A DNA stretch of 64,000 bases from Rostratula benghalensis (taxonomy: Eukaryota > Chordata > Aves > Charadriiformes > Rostratulidae), in the NCBI GenBank assembly GCA_013399305.1, contig VXAI01000068.1:1677342-1741341 (forward strand), read 5' to 3'. The notes under the pieces are model-generated. The model made no database searches, was not told the DNA's origin, and worked only from the letters and a program-made list of their open reading frames with translations. Numbering within the stretch: the first letter of the stretch is position 1; the number at the start of each line of letters is the position of its first letter. Shown here in pieces: positions 49,666-63,600 of the stretch. The translations under genes were made by a program, and so were the position numbers.

Positions 49666-52600
49666 TACACATAGACTAGAACACTTACTTACAATTTTAG
49701 TTTAATGGCTTTGAATAGAAATAAGAAATGATTGCCTTATAAACCAACACAGTGTTTATACTGGTATTTGATTAACCTTTTCTTCCCCTTTCTCCCCTTA
49801 GCATGCTGAAACTACAGAAAGAAAAACATTGATTTTAATAAGTGTTAACATTTACACAGGGATTTCTGGCTTCTGCCTATGACCACCTGCCTTACCAGAT
49901 TTGAAGGCCAATCATCTACACTGCTGAGTAGCTCTCAATTTCTTTTTCTTCTATATAATCAAAGAACATTATTTAATCTCTAAAGTCCCATCATGCAACC
50001 ATTGTTTCTTCTGTTAAGAAAAGCAAGGCCAAACAAATACTCCCATTACTTGGTGGAGAGCTTTCCAATAATCCCAAGCTCCAAGGCAGAACTATTCCAG
50101 GGGTAGCTCACTAAAACACTGCATCTCCCACACTGACCAACCTCGCACAAAGGATGCTCCATTTCTCAAGTTCAAAGTCACGTGGGCTTTTAAAGTCTGT
50201 TTACTACCTCAAAAGGTTCCTCTAAATAATTTTGTAACACGCTTCAAGATCTGTTAAGAATCCAGATGGCATTTAGCCCATTCTGGACAATTACAGCAAT
50301 TGTCCACTTGGATTTAAACAGACCAACGTTATCTATACGTAAAACATAGTGTGCAGTTCTTGTTGCCAAGTATTTGTACGTGCAATTGCTTCTGCAAAGC
50401 TGAAATTTTTCCTGTAAATAGATTATACATTATTTAATAGTATATATTGATATCAAAGTATCTATATATAGTAACCTTATAAATATATCATTAACTCGCT
50501 GCTTTACAAGTGCTGGCATCAGTTCATTCTCATCTCTGCATTTGCTGCCACTCCAGCAGTGCAGTGGTCAAACTCTAAACTGTACCAAGAAGCCCCCAGA
50601 AAGGAGAAGGTAGAGTGGAAACATCACCAGACACATGCTTGAATCAGTCAACCAGCTCCTATGCAGATGTCAGCAAATCTCTGCAGAAGAGTAAGAATTT
50701 ACAAGATCAGACCTTCTTTTGTTTTGTTTTTTGCATCCAAAACAATAGTAAAGCAGGGCAAATGATGACAAATTAAACTAAACACAGTAACAATTAGTAT
50801 CTATTAAACAGAATATGCAAATTCAGTCATATATAACGTTGTCACAACTCATTTGTTTTAGTTTCTTCAAATATTCCAGTTTTAATTGAATAATTACTCA
50901 GAAAAATTGGCATATATACAGGCATGTATTTCGAGAAGCTAAAGATGCGTAGAAACAGCCCTTTTTGGACTAATCTTCAGCTTGCCACAGCTGCTGCTTG
51001 TGCCCATCCACGAGAGCCGAGGATGTGGCTGCACGTGCCGTGTCAGCTCAGTTCAAAGAGCCAAGCTCCTTCAGGGAGCACAAATTCATCAGCTCAGTCG
51101 CTTGTGACACCGGCAGCAAACCCAGCACAGAGCACTAACGGTTTCTTCTCAGCAAATGCAGAATATTGAGACATAAAAGAGCTAAATAAGTTAGAGACGC
51201 TCCGTTGAGCACTACACACCGAGGGCAGTCTCCCTTGCAGGATCCTGATCTGTTCACTACCCAGAGCATCCCTCGTCTCGCTGGAATTGCTCCAAGTATT
51301 TTCTGTAGATCAGACAGAATATTTCCCTTTTTTTTTTTTCCCCCCTAATCAGAAAACCAGAAATATTTCCTTGCTGTTGCTTCAAGAGAACAGAATTTCA
51401 AAATCATTCTGATAAGCAAAAAAATACAGCATTCTGTCAGAAAACATATTTCTTTGATTTCCTTACTTGCCCACACTATGATGCTGGCTGTATTTTTGAA
51501 AATGGAACTACTACTAAAAAAAAAAAAAAAGAAAAAACTTTCAAGGCTAGTCAGATGAAACACCCTTCTAATGTAAAAACATTTTCCTCATTTCCCTCAC
51601 AGCATCTATAACCTCAGACCAACCTAACTGGGACAATTTCAAAGTAAGAAGGAGAATACCACAGCTGAAGACCCACAGACAGCAACAGGAGGGGGGAAAA
51701 AAAAAGAGGATAAAAGTCCATTCATACTTTTCTTTGATTTGCTATCAGTTATCCTTGTAGTTTCATCTGCCTCAGGAAAACAGATTTAATTTGCTATCAC
51801 TTATAAATTCATTCTGAAATGATTATAAAAGTCTGAACTTTGTTCCATTTTTAAAAGTGAGTGGTTTTTAAGGGATTTTTCTTTTTTTTTTTTTAACTAG
51901 TAAGCTTTGCACCTTCACACTAGCAGTGCTTTCTCGTTCACTGAGATTACTGAAGTTACACCACATATACACAAGCTAACTTTGAAACCCAGAAAGGCAC
52001 AAGTATATACACACAAGTCTTCTTCACAGAAATACCAGTACATGAGAGAGTAGCTCCTCTGAACTACAGGGCTCCAAAATGAAACCTGCACATCAGAGGA
52101 GTTAGTTCCTCCAGAGTGCTTTTAACACACAAAATTCAGTCCCATCGTGAAGCACTGCTTATCCACTACTCAGCACCACAAAGGATTTGAGTGTTTCCAA
52201 CCTATGGGCTGCGGCACAGACAGGACATGGCACAGGCAGAAGGTTTTCCATGCCTTCAAAAAAAAAAAAAATTCTAATTAACTTTTGAAGGTATCTTAAA
52301 GGTCCATTTAGTCTTGTTTTCAATTATTCTGCAGAGGTGTCAAAGGCCTTTGCAAATATACAATTTATTTTTTTCTTAAACCTCCATTAGCACATATATC
52401 TCTGAGAAACACACCAAGATATGTGATTTTCCATCTCTAAGTACTTCCAGGCACTGGGGAAGCGAAATACCTTGAACGTGGTATCAAATACCAGGTCCTT
52501 AAAGAACTGAAGTTTAACACAGGAGGCAAAAAAGAACTATGGGCAGAAAAAAAATAAGAAGTAAGAGAGAAAGACTCAAGCACAACATGTATTTCTCTGT

Positions 52601-54722
52601 TGTAAATGTAAAATTATATGCCTGAACCCACACTGCAAATCAATAATACCAGCCTTGGCTCCAGAACTCCAAACTCCTAGCCATAGGATCAACCCTTTTA
52701 GGCAGCATTAACTCAGTTTTAAACTAGAAAAAACTGCCTTCAAGTGCTGCAAAATTGAATCAATCACTGATTGACTAGTAAGAAGGCACTGATTTATAGT
52801 GTGCCTGAACTGACCTGAAGTAAGTGACAGCTCTGCCTGGAGAAGAGCATCAGTGAATCCAAAGATTAAACTCCGTTTGAATAGAAACAACCTAACAAAT
52901 ACTCTCCACGAGCGAGTAAGTATTTTAAAAGCTCAGACTGTGCTTCTAGGAAATACTCAAGAAAAAAAAAATCAAAATAATAAATATTGATAAATATTAA
53001 AAGCTGGAAGCTGACTCTGTTCAAACTTTTTCATTTCTGCTTAAAGTCTTTCAAGTTGTATTGATTTTCAGACTTTATATTGTTATGTTACTAGAGAAGA
53101 GGAAAGAATCTGAAATAATTTATTTCCAGACAGTACTTCCATACAGTGGGGAAATTTATTTAAAGCTAAATACAAGATCACTAGCTTTTGCATTTCCATT
53201 TAAATCAAGAAGAAACCTCACACTGACTTTGGTGGGCTCACCATTTTCCCCATTTTGCATTTCCTCTTCTGGCTGCATTTGTGAAAAAAGGTTACAAAAA
53301 AGGAACTGGAGGCTGAGAACATCCAGGTGAAGCTGTTAGCTCAGTGAAAGGTTTTCGCTTGTCGTTGTATTCCATACACATTAGTCTCACAGAAACTAAA
53401 CCTTATTACCATCATTTTTTCATTAAAGTAAGGAGATCTGTGTATTACAATATTCTTAGAAGTTACATGGACAGAGCCAGTCACACCAAGTCGAGTAACT
53501 GTCAATATGTCATAGTCTCAATGAAGGACAAGTAATGAGCAACACATCTTTTAAGTATTAGTATCCTAGTTACCAGACAGCATGATAAAAGATTAGGTAG
53601 AGGAGACACGTCACACAGAGTTAGTCAGTAAGTCACCAGAGATGGAGGAGAAGGGTTCTACCTTTCATTAAATACAGGAAACTGTATACATTTGGATCTC
53701 CAAAGAAATAAAGCATTGTTCATTTTAATTAAGGTGACCGGTCACACTAGCCCCTGGATAAGAAAAATAAATTCATTTATGATTAAAAGGTTAAATTTGT
53801 CTGCATTTTTTGTCAGACTTTGGATGAGAGAGTAGCCATAAACACCAACATACATACACAGGCAAATCCTCCTTCAGCATTGTGTTCCATCAAGAACACA
53901 AGAGGGAACATTTGACCACCATAACATCACATCTGCATATAATTCCAGTTTAACCTTTGTAAAGGTACAAGTAACTGAAGGTTTCTCCATCTGTGATTTC
54001 ACTATTGAATTTTGCAGATAAATAACTGTTTAAACCTATCGAGCAAAGGCAGCCATGACCAGTCCTAGCTTAGCTGCAAGTTTTCCAGGGCATGTTCCCC
54101 AACTGGGAGCTGCCAACGTTGGGAGACTACACCCTGCCTAACTATCAGAATGAACAGAACCATGTTGGTACACATAGGTCCTCCGTTATACAAAAAATAT
54201 TGGAAAGCACATTTAACTTCTGAGCATCCCCAAAGATATTATCACATATATCCAGCATCCTGCTGAGATAAAGTATCAGCAGTGGTTTCCTGAAAAACAA
54301 ACATGACTTTCCCACATACATCTCTTTAGCCTTTTTTTGTACTTCTCATACTATTTTCCTACTGGAAACATCACTTTGTTAAGTGAAACAAAGCCATGGT
54401 CCTTTACTCAAGTATCTTCACAAACTGTGCTTGCTCTCACAGCATCTACCGACCATATTGGTAACGATTACAGGGAGATCAAGTTTATCTTTTTGTCTTC
54501 AAGTAGTTCATCACTCAAACTTTGTACTATTGGACTACAGTTCAGTGTTAGCTGAACTCCATAGCTGTTTAATTTACTTCCTATTCTCTCTCTTCTTTCT
54601 CTACACATGGTTTTCTCTTAGAAAAATGCAAGCTCTCACAGACTAGACTTCCATTTTTAAAACTAAACACAGTATACTCCATGCTCAAAGGCATAGCAAA
54701 GAGTCAAAATTTTGTCTTCCAG

Positions 54723-54744
54723 AAAAAAAAAAAAAAAAAAAAAA
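54723..54744. repeat. Poly-A tract, 22 nt
   Basis: An uninterrupted run of 22 A in AT-rich DNA, with no retrocopy recognised upstream. Confidence 0.9.
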
Positions 54745-55937
54745 GTCTAAAATTACTTTTACTTTACATTTTTGGGCCTGGATCCTATTAGAGATCAAAT
54801 ATTTCACTTCTTCCACAAAGTGATTGCAGTAAGCTAGAAACTAGCAATGGCAACGTTTTCATGTGACCCCCCCCACCACTCTCCCCCCAGTCCAGCAGTC
54901 TAACGTAAGTCAAGGTTTCTTAATAACAGCTTTTTGTGAGAATGAAGACCTTTTGGGTTGTGTACAACTTCGGTTGGTTAGGATGGGTCTTCCATGAACA
55001 GCAGAAATTGTTAAACTCCATATGTCTTAAATCACCTCATACAAGCTAATTTTGCTGTCACTGCTTTCAGCATTTTTTAAGACTCCCCTCCCACTCCAAA
55101 CTCTATTGAAAAGTGTAAGTTATATCCCATTCAGGCACATAAGCAGGTCACAGTCTATGCTTTTCACAAATACTCAAGGACTCTAAACACACCACTCATG
55201 TCACAACAAACACCTTCTGCTTTTCTCTTCATTTTTCTTTTCCAAACTTTCCAACATCCCCACTACCTTCACCCGACTCTCAGTGCAGTAAGCCACAAAG
55301 CTCCCCAGAGATAAACGTCTCCAAGCCTGCACAGGTTCCATGTAAGGAGTTCAAACTCAGCTCCCAACCTTTCAAGCACTCAACATCAACCTGCTCTGTT
55401 CTTCAGCAAGCTGTGCTTCCCTCAAGGCTGCAAGTAGGAAAAAAAAAAAAAAAGCTACATTCGTAATCCTTTCTTGCAGCAGCAGATGCCATGCCACCTC
55501 AAAGCACAGAGGATTACATCAAGTGTACAACTCTCCACTAAAGAGCACGTGTACGGACAACTCAAAATATTCTGAGACAGGTTTTAGGGAGATCAAGAGC
55601 AACCGTGGGGATGGGAAGGAACCAAAAACCCTTAGAATCTTCCGTTCTCGTAACAGGACTTTTTTTTTTTTTTTAATTTACTTTCTTCGTATTGCTCTAT
55701 AACTAACAAATGAGAACCTATCCAAATCTTCCATAAAACCATGCAAAGCATACAAAATATTGTATAAAACTCCAATAACAGCCTAACAAATAAAAACAGT
55801 AACAACTTCCTCACAGTTACGGCATAGTCATTCTAAGTTCAACTACATTAACCTTCATTTCATGCAAGAAAATTCCATCTGGAGAAGTCTGAATACCCCC
55901 TTCTACACTGCTGGTACCTGGGCTACCATGAGACATA

Positions 55938-57625
55938 CACAGAATCGAGTCATTTAGGTTGGAAAAGACCTTTAAGATGTTTGGGTCCAACCATTAACCT
56001 AGCACTTCCAAGTCCACCACTAAACCATGTCCCCAGCACCACATCTACACGTCTTTTAAATACCACCTCCTGGGAAGCCTGTTCCAATGTCTGAAAACCA
56101 CTTCCGTGAAACTTCCCTAATATCCAATCTAGACCTCCCCTGGCACAATTTGAGGCTGTTTCCTCTTGTCCTATCACTTGTTACATGGGAGAGGAGACCA
56201 ACCTACACCTCTCTACACCCTCCAGTCAGATAGTTGTGGAGAGTGATGAAGGTCTCCCCTCAGCCTCCTTTTCTCCAGGCTGAACAAACCCAGCTCCTTC
56301 AGCCATTCCTCATAAGACTTGTGCTCCAGACCCCTCACCAGCTTTGTTGCCCTTCTCTCAACCCCCTCCAGCGCCTCAATGTCTTTTTTTGTGGTAAGGG
56401 GCCCAAAACTGGACATAGTACTCAAGGAGGGGCCTCACCAGTGCCAAGTAGAGGAGGGTGATCAATTCCCAAGTCCTACTCGCCACACTGTTCCTGATAC
56501 AGGCCAGGATGCTGCTGGCCTTCTTGGCCACCCAGGCACACCGCTGGCTCATGTTTGGCCCACAGTCAACCAACACACCCAGGTCCTTTTCTGCCAGGCA
56601 GCTCCAGCCACTCTTCCCCAAGCCTGTAGCGCTGCAGGCAATTGTTGTGACCCAAGTGCAGGACCCAGCACTTAAACTTATGGAACCTCATGCCACTGGC
56701 CTTGGCCCATCAATCCAGCCTGTCCAGATCCCCCTACCCTCCTAACTTGGTGTCATCTGCAAGGTTACTAAGGGTGCACTCGATCCCCTTGTCCAGGTCG
56801 TTGATAGAGATACTAAACAAACCGGCCCAAAAACCAAGCCCTGTGGGACACCACTCATGACCGGTTGCCAACTGGATTTAACTCCATTCACCACCTCTCT
56901 CTGGCCCAGCCCTCCAGCCAGTGTTTAACCCAGCAGAGAGTACTCCCAATCCATGCCACAGGCAGCCAGTTTCTCCGGAAGAATGTTGTGGGAAATGGCA
57001 TCAAACACTTCATTAAAGTCCAAGTAAATGACATCCGCAGCCTTTCCCTCATCCACCCAGCAGGTCACTTTGTCATAGAAGGAGATCAGGTTCATCAAGC
57101 AGGACCTTCCTCTCATGAGCCCACGCTGGCTGGGCCTGATCACCAGATTGTCCTTCATGCACCACATCACAGCACTCAGGATGATCTGCTCCATAACGTT
57201 GCCCGGCACCAAGGTCAGACTGACAGAACTGTAGTTCCCCAGATCCTCCTTCTGGCCCTTCTTGTGGGTGGGCATCACATTTGCTATCTTCCAGTCAACT
57301 GGCACCTCGTCAGTTTGCCAGGAATACTGGTAAATGACAGAAAGCTGCCCAGTGAGCACTTCCACCAGCTCCTAAAGTACCTTCCCTCAGATCCATTCCA
57401 ACCCCATAGACTTTTGTGTCTAAGAGGTGTAGCAAGTCACTAACCATTTTCCCTTGGATTATGGGGGCTTCAGTCTGCTCTCCATCCCTGCCTTCCAGCT
57501 CAGGGGGCTGGGTACCTTGAGAACAACTGGTCTTACTATTAAAGACTGAGTCAAAGAAGGTATTGAGTACCTCAGCCTTCTCCTCAGCCCTTGTCACCAT
57601 GTTTTCCTCCGCATCCAGTAAAAGA
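55938..57625 (-). mobile_element. CR1 LINE, longest copy (copy 5), 5'-truncated
   Basis: A continuous CR1 3' portion of about 1.7 kb lies on the minus strand. Its 3' end sits at the low coordinate, where the plus strand reads AGGTTGGAAAAGACCTTTAAG. It covers the end of the linker, the reverse transcriptase core, the thumb and C-terminal region, and the 3' UTR. The endonuclease domain upstream is missing, so the copy is 5'-truncated at about 57625. The copy is old: it has several stops and frameshifts. It is the only element here that keeps the catalytic region. Confidence 0.95.
55950..57600 (-). pseudogene. CR1 ORF2 (reverse transcriptase) fragment, broken
   Basis: This is the remnant of the LINE protein that copies CR1 RNA into the genome. 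Reading down the minus strand: 57600-57310 gives the region just before the reverse transcriptase. 57365-56925 gives its N-terminal half (146 codons), including NYSSVSL and the conserved YLDF. 56852-56838 encodes GVPQG. 56763-56752 encodes LADD, the catalytic box in which F or Y is replaced by L but both Asp are kept. 56621-56376 and 56425-56213 give the downstream region ([31 protein letters not shown]). 56177-55950 gives the C-terminal tail (FKRRVDV). Frame changes near 57340, 56830 and 56400 and a TAG after the LADD box show that it is not functional. The open frame on the plus strand at 56865-57443 is an antisense shadow. Confidence 0.93.
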
Positions 57626-60600
57626 TGAAGATTCTCAATGCATCAAAAGATATAGCATACTACAGTAACACATCTCTCTGGGAACAGAGACCAGCTTTAG
57701 TAAACTACCTGAAGTTCAAGTGACATCAAAAAATGTGCTTGAGTGCTAGTGAGTGCTTCATGGAACATTGATCTGCAGTAAATCCAGAGCCAAGGCGGGG
57801 GGCAAAAAAAAAAAAAAAAAAACAATGAAAATCAAGATCAAGAATTTACACAGCAGTCAAAATCTGGAAGCCAGAAATGGGTATTTTTCATCTCAGGAGG
57901 ATAAAACAGGTATAACTTTTAATAAACATTTACAAACTAACTCTTTAACGACTGGAGACTGTGTAGTTCCTGCTTTCCCAAAAAGTTTCAAGTATTTTAA
58001 GAACACAAAGTTTCACTCATTATTCTAAATTATCAGTTAGAAAGGAAACTGAAATCTATTTTCTGAAGTTCTTTTCCTCGATCTCAGAATGGCTTATGAA
58101 TGTGCCTTTGCTAGAAGAATTTTTGAGTTTAACCTCACACCAGTTAAAACTTTTCTCTATTTCTCTGTAACATTTCTACAATTTTGAGGAATAAAGACAA
58201 AAAGAGCATGGTCAAATCAAAAAATAATGCTGTCACAGCAAAAATAAAAAATTCATCATGAACTGCAAAGACCTATTGTGGCACTCGGTGCTTAAGCCCA
58301 GGAGGATTTTTTCATTTATTAAGACCCTGTCCTTGTTCAACAGCATACTAATGAAGTTAATCTAACGGCTAAATTTCAATTATGAATCACAAAACCGCAT
58401 CTCTGCTCCCTGATTGCTCAGATAATCTGATTCAAGCCTTCTCCTAGATGAAGCACAATGGCTGACTCTAGATAAATGTTCCTGAAACATCAAGAACATT
58501 CAGTCCAGAAGGTAAAATCTGACAAACACCTGTTTCCACATCCATTCAATAACTCTATGGCAAAGCAATGATTTCTAATAACTTGATAGACTGCTCACTC
58601 GCTTAAAATATGCTGCGCAGGTTGGAACAATAAAAGGAACAGCAAATGTTTAAATCTCTCAGGCTTGCAGCCAAGATGAAGTCTTCAGCCAGAGTTAAAA
58701 AAGGGTATCCATTTGCTGAAATAATTTAGGAGGAAATGTTTTCCCCTCCAGTACCCACGATGTATTTGTCCTGCAACAAAACCTGAAAGATCGGCCAAAG
58801 GAACACCACGATCAGCGACAGGCAGTGTCTCACTCAGCAATTAATATGCACGACAACAGACAGAAGTGTGTTTTTTCATGATGTGCCAACACAGCTCACG
58901 CAAGGACCTGAAGCCACAGAACTGGGGAAAAAATTAAAAACAAAAAAAAATAAAAAAAAAAAGAAACACACCACCACAAAAAAATGAGTAATAACAACTA
59001 CCCGGATCATTTGCTCCAATTCCTTCTGCAAACAGAAGAGTGATGAACACTCACAAGAACACCAAGCCATGATGCTACCAGGTCTGCAAAAAAGATACAG
59101 AGGAAACATTGCATCTGCTTTTTAACAAGACAACAAAGAGAAGTCGAGCAGCCAGTCTTTAATTTTTAACTGAGATGACAAGGCGTGGAAGGACTGCTTG
59201 CTTCTCATGGGAGACAAAGGAGCAAACGGGATCCAAAACACAGAAACACCACGAGTTTCAACTGATTGTAAACCTGGGTCAAAGAAACCAGAACCTTTCA
59301 AATGATCTCTCAGAAGTGTTTGCACCATACAGCGCATGCAATTTCCAGATAATATAACAACTATCAGGTCCATTCCTCCATTTCTCACGGGGAAAGGAAA
59401 ACCAGAAAGAGAAAATGCACAGTAACCAACCATTATCTGACCATCTCCAGGAGTAAAAAAACTTCAGAGGAGGTTTTCTTCCAAACCAAGGACAAGACAG
59501 TGATAAATTCCCACTTAAAACATGCCTATCAGCTCTTGTTCACGCTCTGAGAGAGCTGAGCTCACAGACAGAGAGAAGACTCCCAAGACTTGCTACCATT
59601 CCATAGCACTCAAACACAGCTAAGGTGTATTTGACTGCTTTTTCATTGAGTTACAAGACTTTTTTTTTTTTTTTATTCCTCTTTCAAGTGAGACGCAGTC
59701 AAACAGACACCTTCACAGCAGCCTCTGCACAAGTGAAGTTTTCTACTGTTCTAAACACAAACGTTAATCCCTACAATTCTTCAATTCTAGTTCTTCAGGA
59801 TATAAACACAAATATCAAATTTGCACGAGTCCAAATTTTCTCCCTCCAGCCTCAGTCTGCTGGTACCCCTCTTTTCACCACCTTGATCCTTTAAGTACGT
59901 GTCACCCAGTGGGACGCTCTCAGTGCCCAGACAGTCCTCTGACTTTTTAAAAAATTATTAAAAAGTGATGAAAATAAATGCATATCATTAAGAAACAAAT
60001 CAGATTTTATTTTTTTTTCAGATTGCCAGGAAACTCACAGTGTTACCCGATTTGGCAATATCGACTACTACTACACCACTCATCCCTACGTGCAAAACCA
60101 TTTGGCAATTACATCCTTCCAGGGTGCAAAATCCTATCACCACCAAGTACCAAAACGAGCACTTTGCTTTTGTGTCTGGCTGGATGCTGTGCAAGTTTTC
60201 CTCCACGCCTCAGTCCTTAAATAAGCTGTTTCTCAGCAACACCCTTATATTTGTCAGACTGAGCAATAGGCACATACGTATATGCTTAGCAATATGCTGG
60301 GCAGAAGCGGGGCAGTTGTCGTTCATAGTTTTTACCGAAATACATCTTAATTGTGTAGCAGCATTACACCACAAATGAGCCCGAAAAAAAGGCCAACAAT
60401 AATGACAGACCACTGGAAATAATCTGTTGTCTTCTGGGTAAACTGCTCAATGCTAAAACTTATTATCTGTAAAAGCACCTTTTGAATCACTTTTGTTTTG
60501 CCCTGTGGAATACCTTAATGTTTCTATTGGTAATAAAATTTCTGGCTTGCAATACTGCCCTGGTCTATTGACTGCAAGAAAAGGTAGGGAAAAGATGAAA

Positions 60601-63600
60601 ACACAGAACTGCTGTTATTATTAAACCTTTAAGTTACAGAGTTAATTCCAGCTAAACATTTTTATCTGTTGCGCTGCTTCTATGAAGTGAATTTTTTTTC
60701 TAGAAAGGAAATCTAATTTTTTGCACCCGAGTGTCAAACAACTCCATGGTCATCTATACGTGCGCCGACTGTACTCCTGCTACAAGTAATCTGTTAAGCA
60801 GCACATCCCCAGCTGGGGACTGTAATTAGGGTGCAAACTGCCATACAATCCCCTTGCCAGATTGATGAAGGAGACCTCTTACAAGGTGATCCAGAAGGCA
60901 GTGTTGAGACCATTAATCATTTATCCATCGAGGAGAATACAAAAAGCTCCACCACCAAGAGTATTACACTGCAAAAGTATCTTGAAAAAAAACTAACACC
61001 TGAAAAAAAAAAAAAACTACAGTGAAGTTTCAATTAAAAGGTCAGACATTAGCCACTGCATTATTTTTAAAAGTCCTAGGTAAATCCACATTAAAAAAGA
61101 AAAAAAAAGAAAAAAACTAACAATATTCAGGTTTCAGCCAATCTGACACTGGTACGTTGCTACTCCTTTTAAACGCTTGATAAAGATCAGCTCAGAGGTT
61201 TTTTAACTCTGCCAGCAGCATCCCCAGACAGCAAACAAATGTAACAGTAATCTACAGAGCAAGCTTAAACACACTGCCAGCCTGCCAATACTTCAACCTG
61301 CAACTATTTATTTTTGGGGATTTGAATCCATGGAAAATGCAAATATTTCCTATAATGTGTAATTGCAGATATTGTTAGTACAAAAATTCAATCTTGAACA
61401 CCTGCCTAATGGGGTCTTCACCATCCATTCTGAGCACACAAGTCCTGACTCTGCCAAACGTCAGCTTTTTTTTTTTTTAAATACACTTACTACAATGAAA
61501 TACCTCAAGTATTTAAAGTTGAGTCCAAGCTTAAGCATGTCCCTTCTTCATTCTTATTTGATCCAATCAGCAAACCCACGTGATCCTTGCAGAAATCATG
61601 AAACTACTAAGAGATAAAAACGCAAAAAATAAAGATTACTGACATAGTCTAAGGGTATATTGCTAGAGTTTGAAGTATTTTTCTTTGGAAACAAGTTTCT
61701 AACCATCTTTTGTATGCAACCTCATGTTTTACTTAGCACACACCATCCAAGATTATCAGCATGGAAACTTTGAGCTATATCCATCAGTTTCCCTCAGCTT
61801 CACCCAAGCTCAGCCTAAGAAGGAGCCAGTGGGGCAGGGAAAGGCGAGGAGGTGCACTCCCCTCCCTTGAATTATCTGGAATTTAATAGAATTGCCTATG
61901 AGACTTCTGCTGCATCAATGGCAAACAGAATCTATCCAATACTGCTATCTGCCAGACTAACAGAAAATACATTTTGCTGTAGAACGTGCAATGGGGAGGA
62001 AACTTAATCCATACACATCATTACACAGCCCAACAGGATTTGCTTACAAAACCTAAAAACTATCCCAGTGAAGGCAAGCTCCTAGTAACTTAGCCTAAAG
62101 AGCAGTCAGCAGACAACAACTTTTTTATTTTCTTTTTTTTATTATTTTTTTTTACTGAAAAAGCGAAATCTAAGTAATTTTCCACTGATCATCAAGAAGC
62201 ATATCTGAAATAAAGAAAAAAAAAAAAAAACCTGCCAAATGTGGCAATGAAATTAAACCCATTTAAATATTTTTTAAAACACTCCTGTTTGCAAATTATG
62301 ATACTTCCCTCACAACTCTCCTCAATCCTTAGAGACAAGAGGATTTTTTTCTAAAGGACACAGCGAAGGAGGCAAAGAGGAGCCAAAGAGGAGCCAAAGC
62401 ATCTCAGGAGTGAGGAAAGCCCAACCAAATTTTTTAGCTTCAAGTGCCTTTACAACAATGATTCTTTTGCAAACAGAACTGTAGACACAATGAAGATTTT
62501 CATTTGTTTCTGCAACACTGGGAAAGTTCTGATTTGCAAAATCCTTGCTTGCTTGAATAAGCATGCAAGCAATCTTCTGGATATGTTAGTGAGAGGAGGA
62601 AAGGAGAAATAGCTTCATTATCATTATACAGAATCTTACAGGCAGCTGTGGAAATCCAAGTTTCTTAAAAATTATTGCCACAATGAAACAACATAATGCA
62701 CTTCAATGGCAAGTTCTAGCATGTATCACCAATTCCCTCAATATTTACTTTTTTCCAGTATAGCCTGAACTAACGATAAGAGCTGAGCCACATAGTAGGA
62801 GCATCCATAAGATATTCACATATTCTAAGCCATTATATCTTTTTAATAGGAGTCAGCAGCATTAAAACATTAAGTAAGAGAATAGAGCACAACTCGCAAG
62901 CACAAAGGCTCAAACCTCTAGAGATGACAAGGATGGGGGAAAAAAAAATTAAAAAAAAAAAAATCAAGTGTGGCAGTGGCACCATTTACCAAAAGGCTGT
63001 GGTAATGATCTGGCAGAGACTTAGCAACATTTTTAAAAACTAGGAAAAAGATCTGTGTGCTGGATGGCCCAAGGCAATCCGGAGACACACTGCAACATCT
63101 AACCCTGCTGTTTACATTCCTCAAAGCTTGATCCTGCACATCAGTGGCGATGGAATGGGAAGCATTAAACACAGCACAAGACTGAAGTTAACACTGCAAT
63201 ACTTCAAACAACAAACACCCAAGTCACCTGTCTGCTGATCTCGGGTTGGAGTAATGAGGTAAAAACTTGTTGTCCCCCCCTCCCCTTTTTGAGTCTTGCT
63301 GTGTCACCACTAACTAGCATTAATACTGCTCTCCTCCTCCTTAGGCAAGCCCTTAAAGACTCTGGTCCTTTATATCCTTTAAAAGTAGCAATTAATGCTG
63401 CTATCCAAAGTTTCTGACCTTTAGCTCTCAGTCCCAGTAGTGTTATTCAGATTCTCCTTTTCAAGTTTAGCAGGAAATAGGAACTATTTGTGTCCTCCTG
63501 AAGGCAGACACGCATTAATCCTAGCCATAAAGTGAAGTCAATTTTGGAAAAGTAATTCCCAAAGTTTTCACCTCCAAACGTGCTCCCCTGCAGGATCAGA

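Larger units (their letters stand above)
46309..55937. other. Long noncoding stretch, simple repeats only
   Basis: Nearly 10 kb without a recognised gene or transposon. It contains A-runs (48666-48681, 54723-54744, 55439-55453), a T-run (55660-55674), a G/T-rich low-complexity stretch at 49555-49665, and an AT inverted repeat at 47309-47346. The patch 48960-49260 is GC-richer and open on the minus strand for about 86 codons without a family match. An acceptor-like sequence (ATTGATTTTCAG) near 53071 leads into an open frame that ends at 53330. Confidence 0.5.

Noticed and set aside
56865..57443. Plus-strand open frame of 192 codons
   Set aside because: It is the antisense shadow of the CR1 reverse transcriptase; the minus strand carries the recognisable protein motifs.
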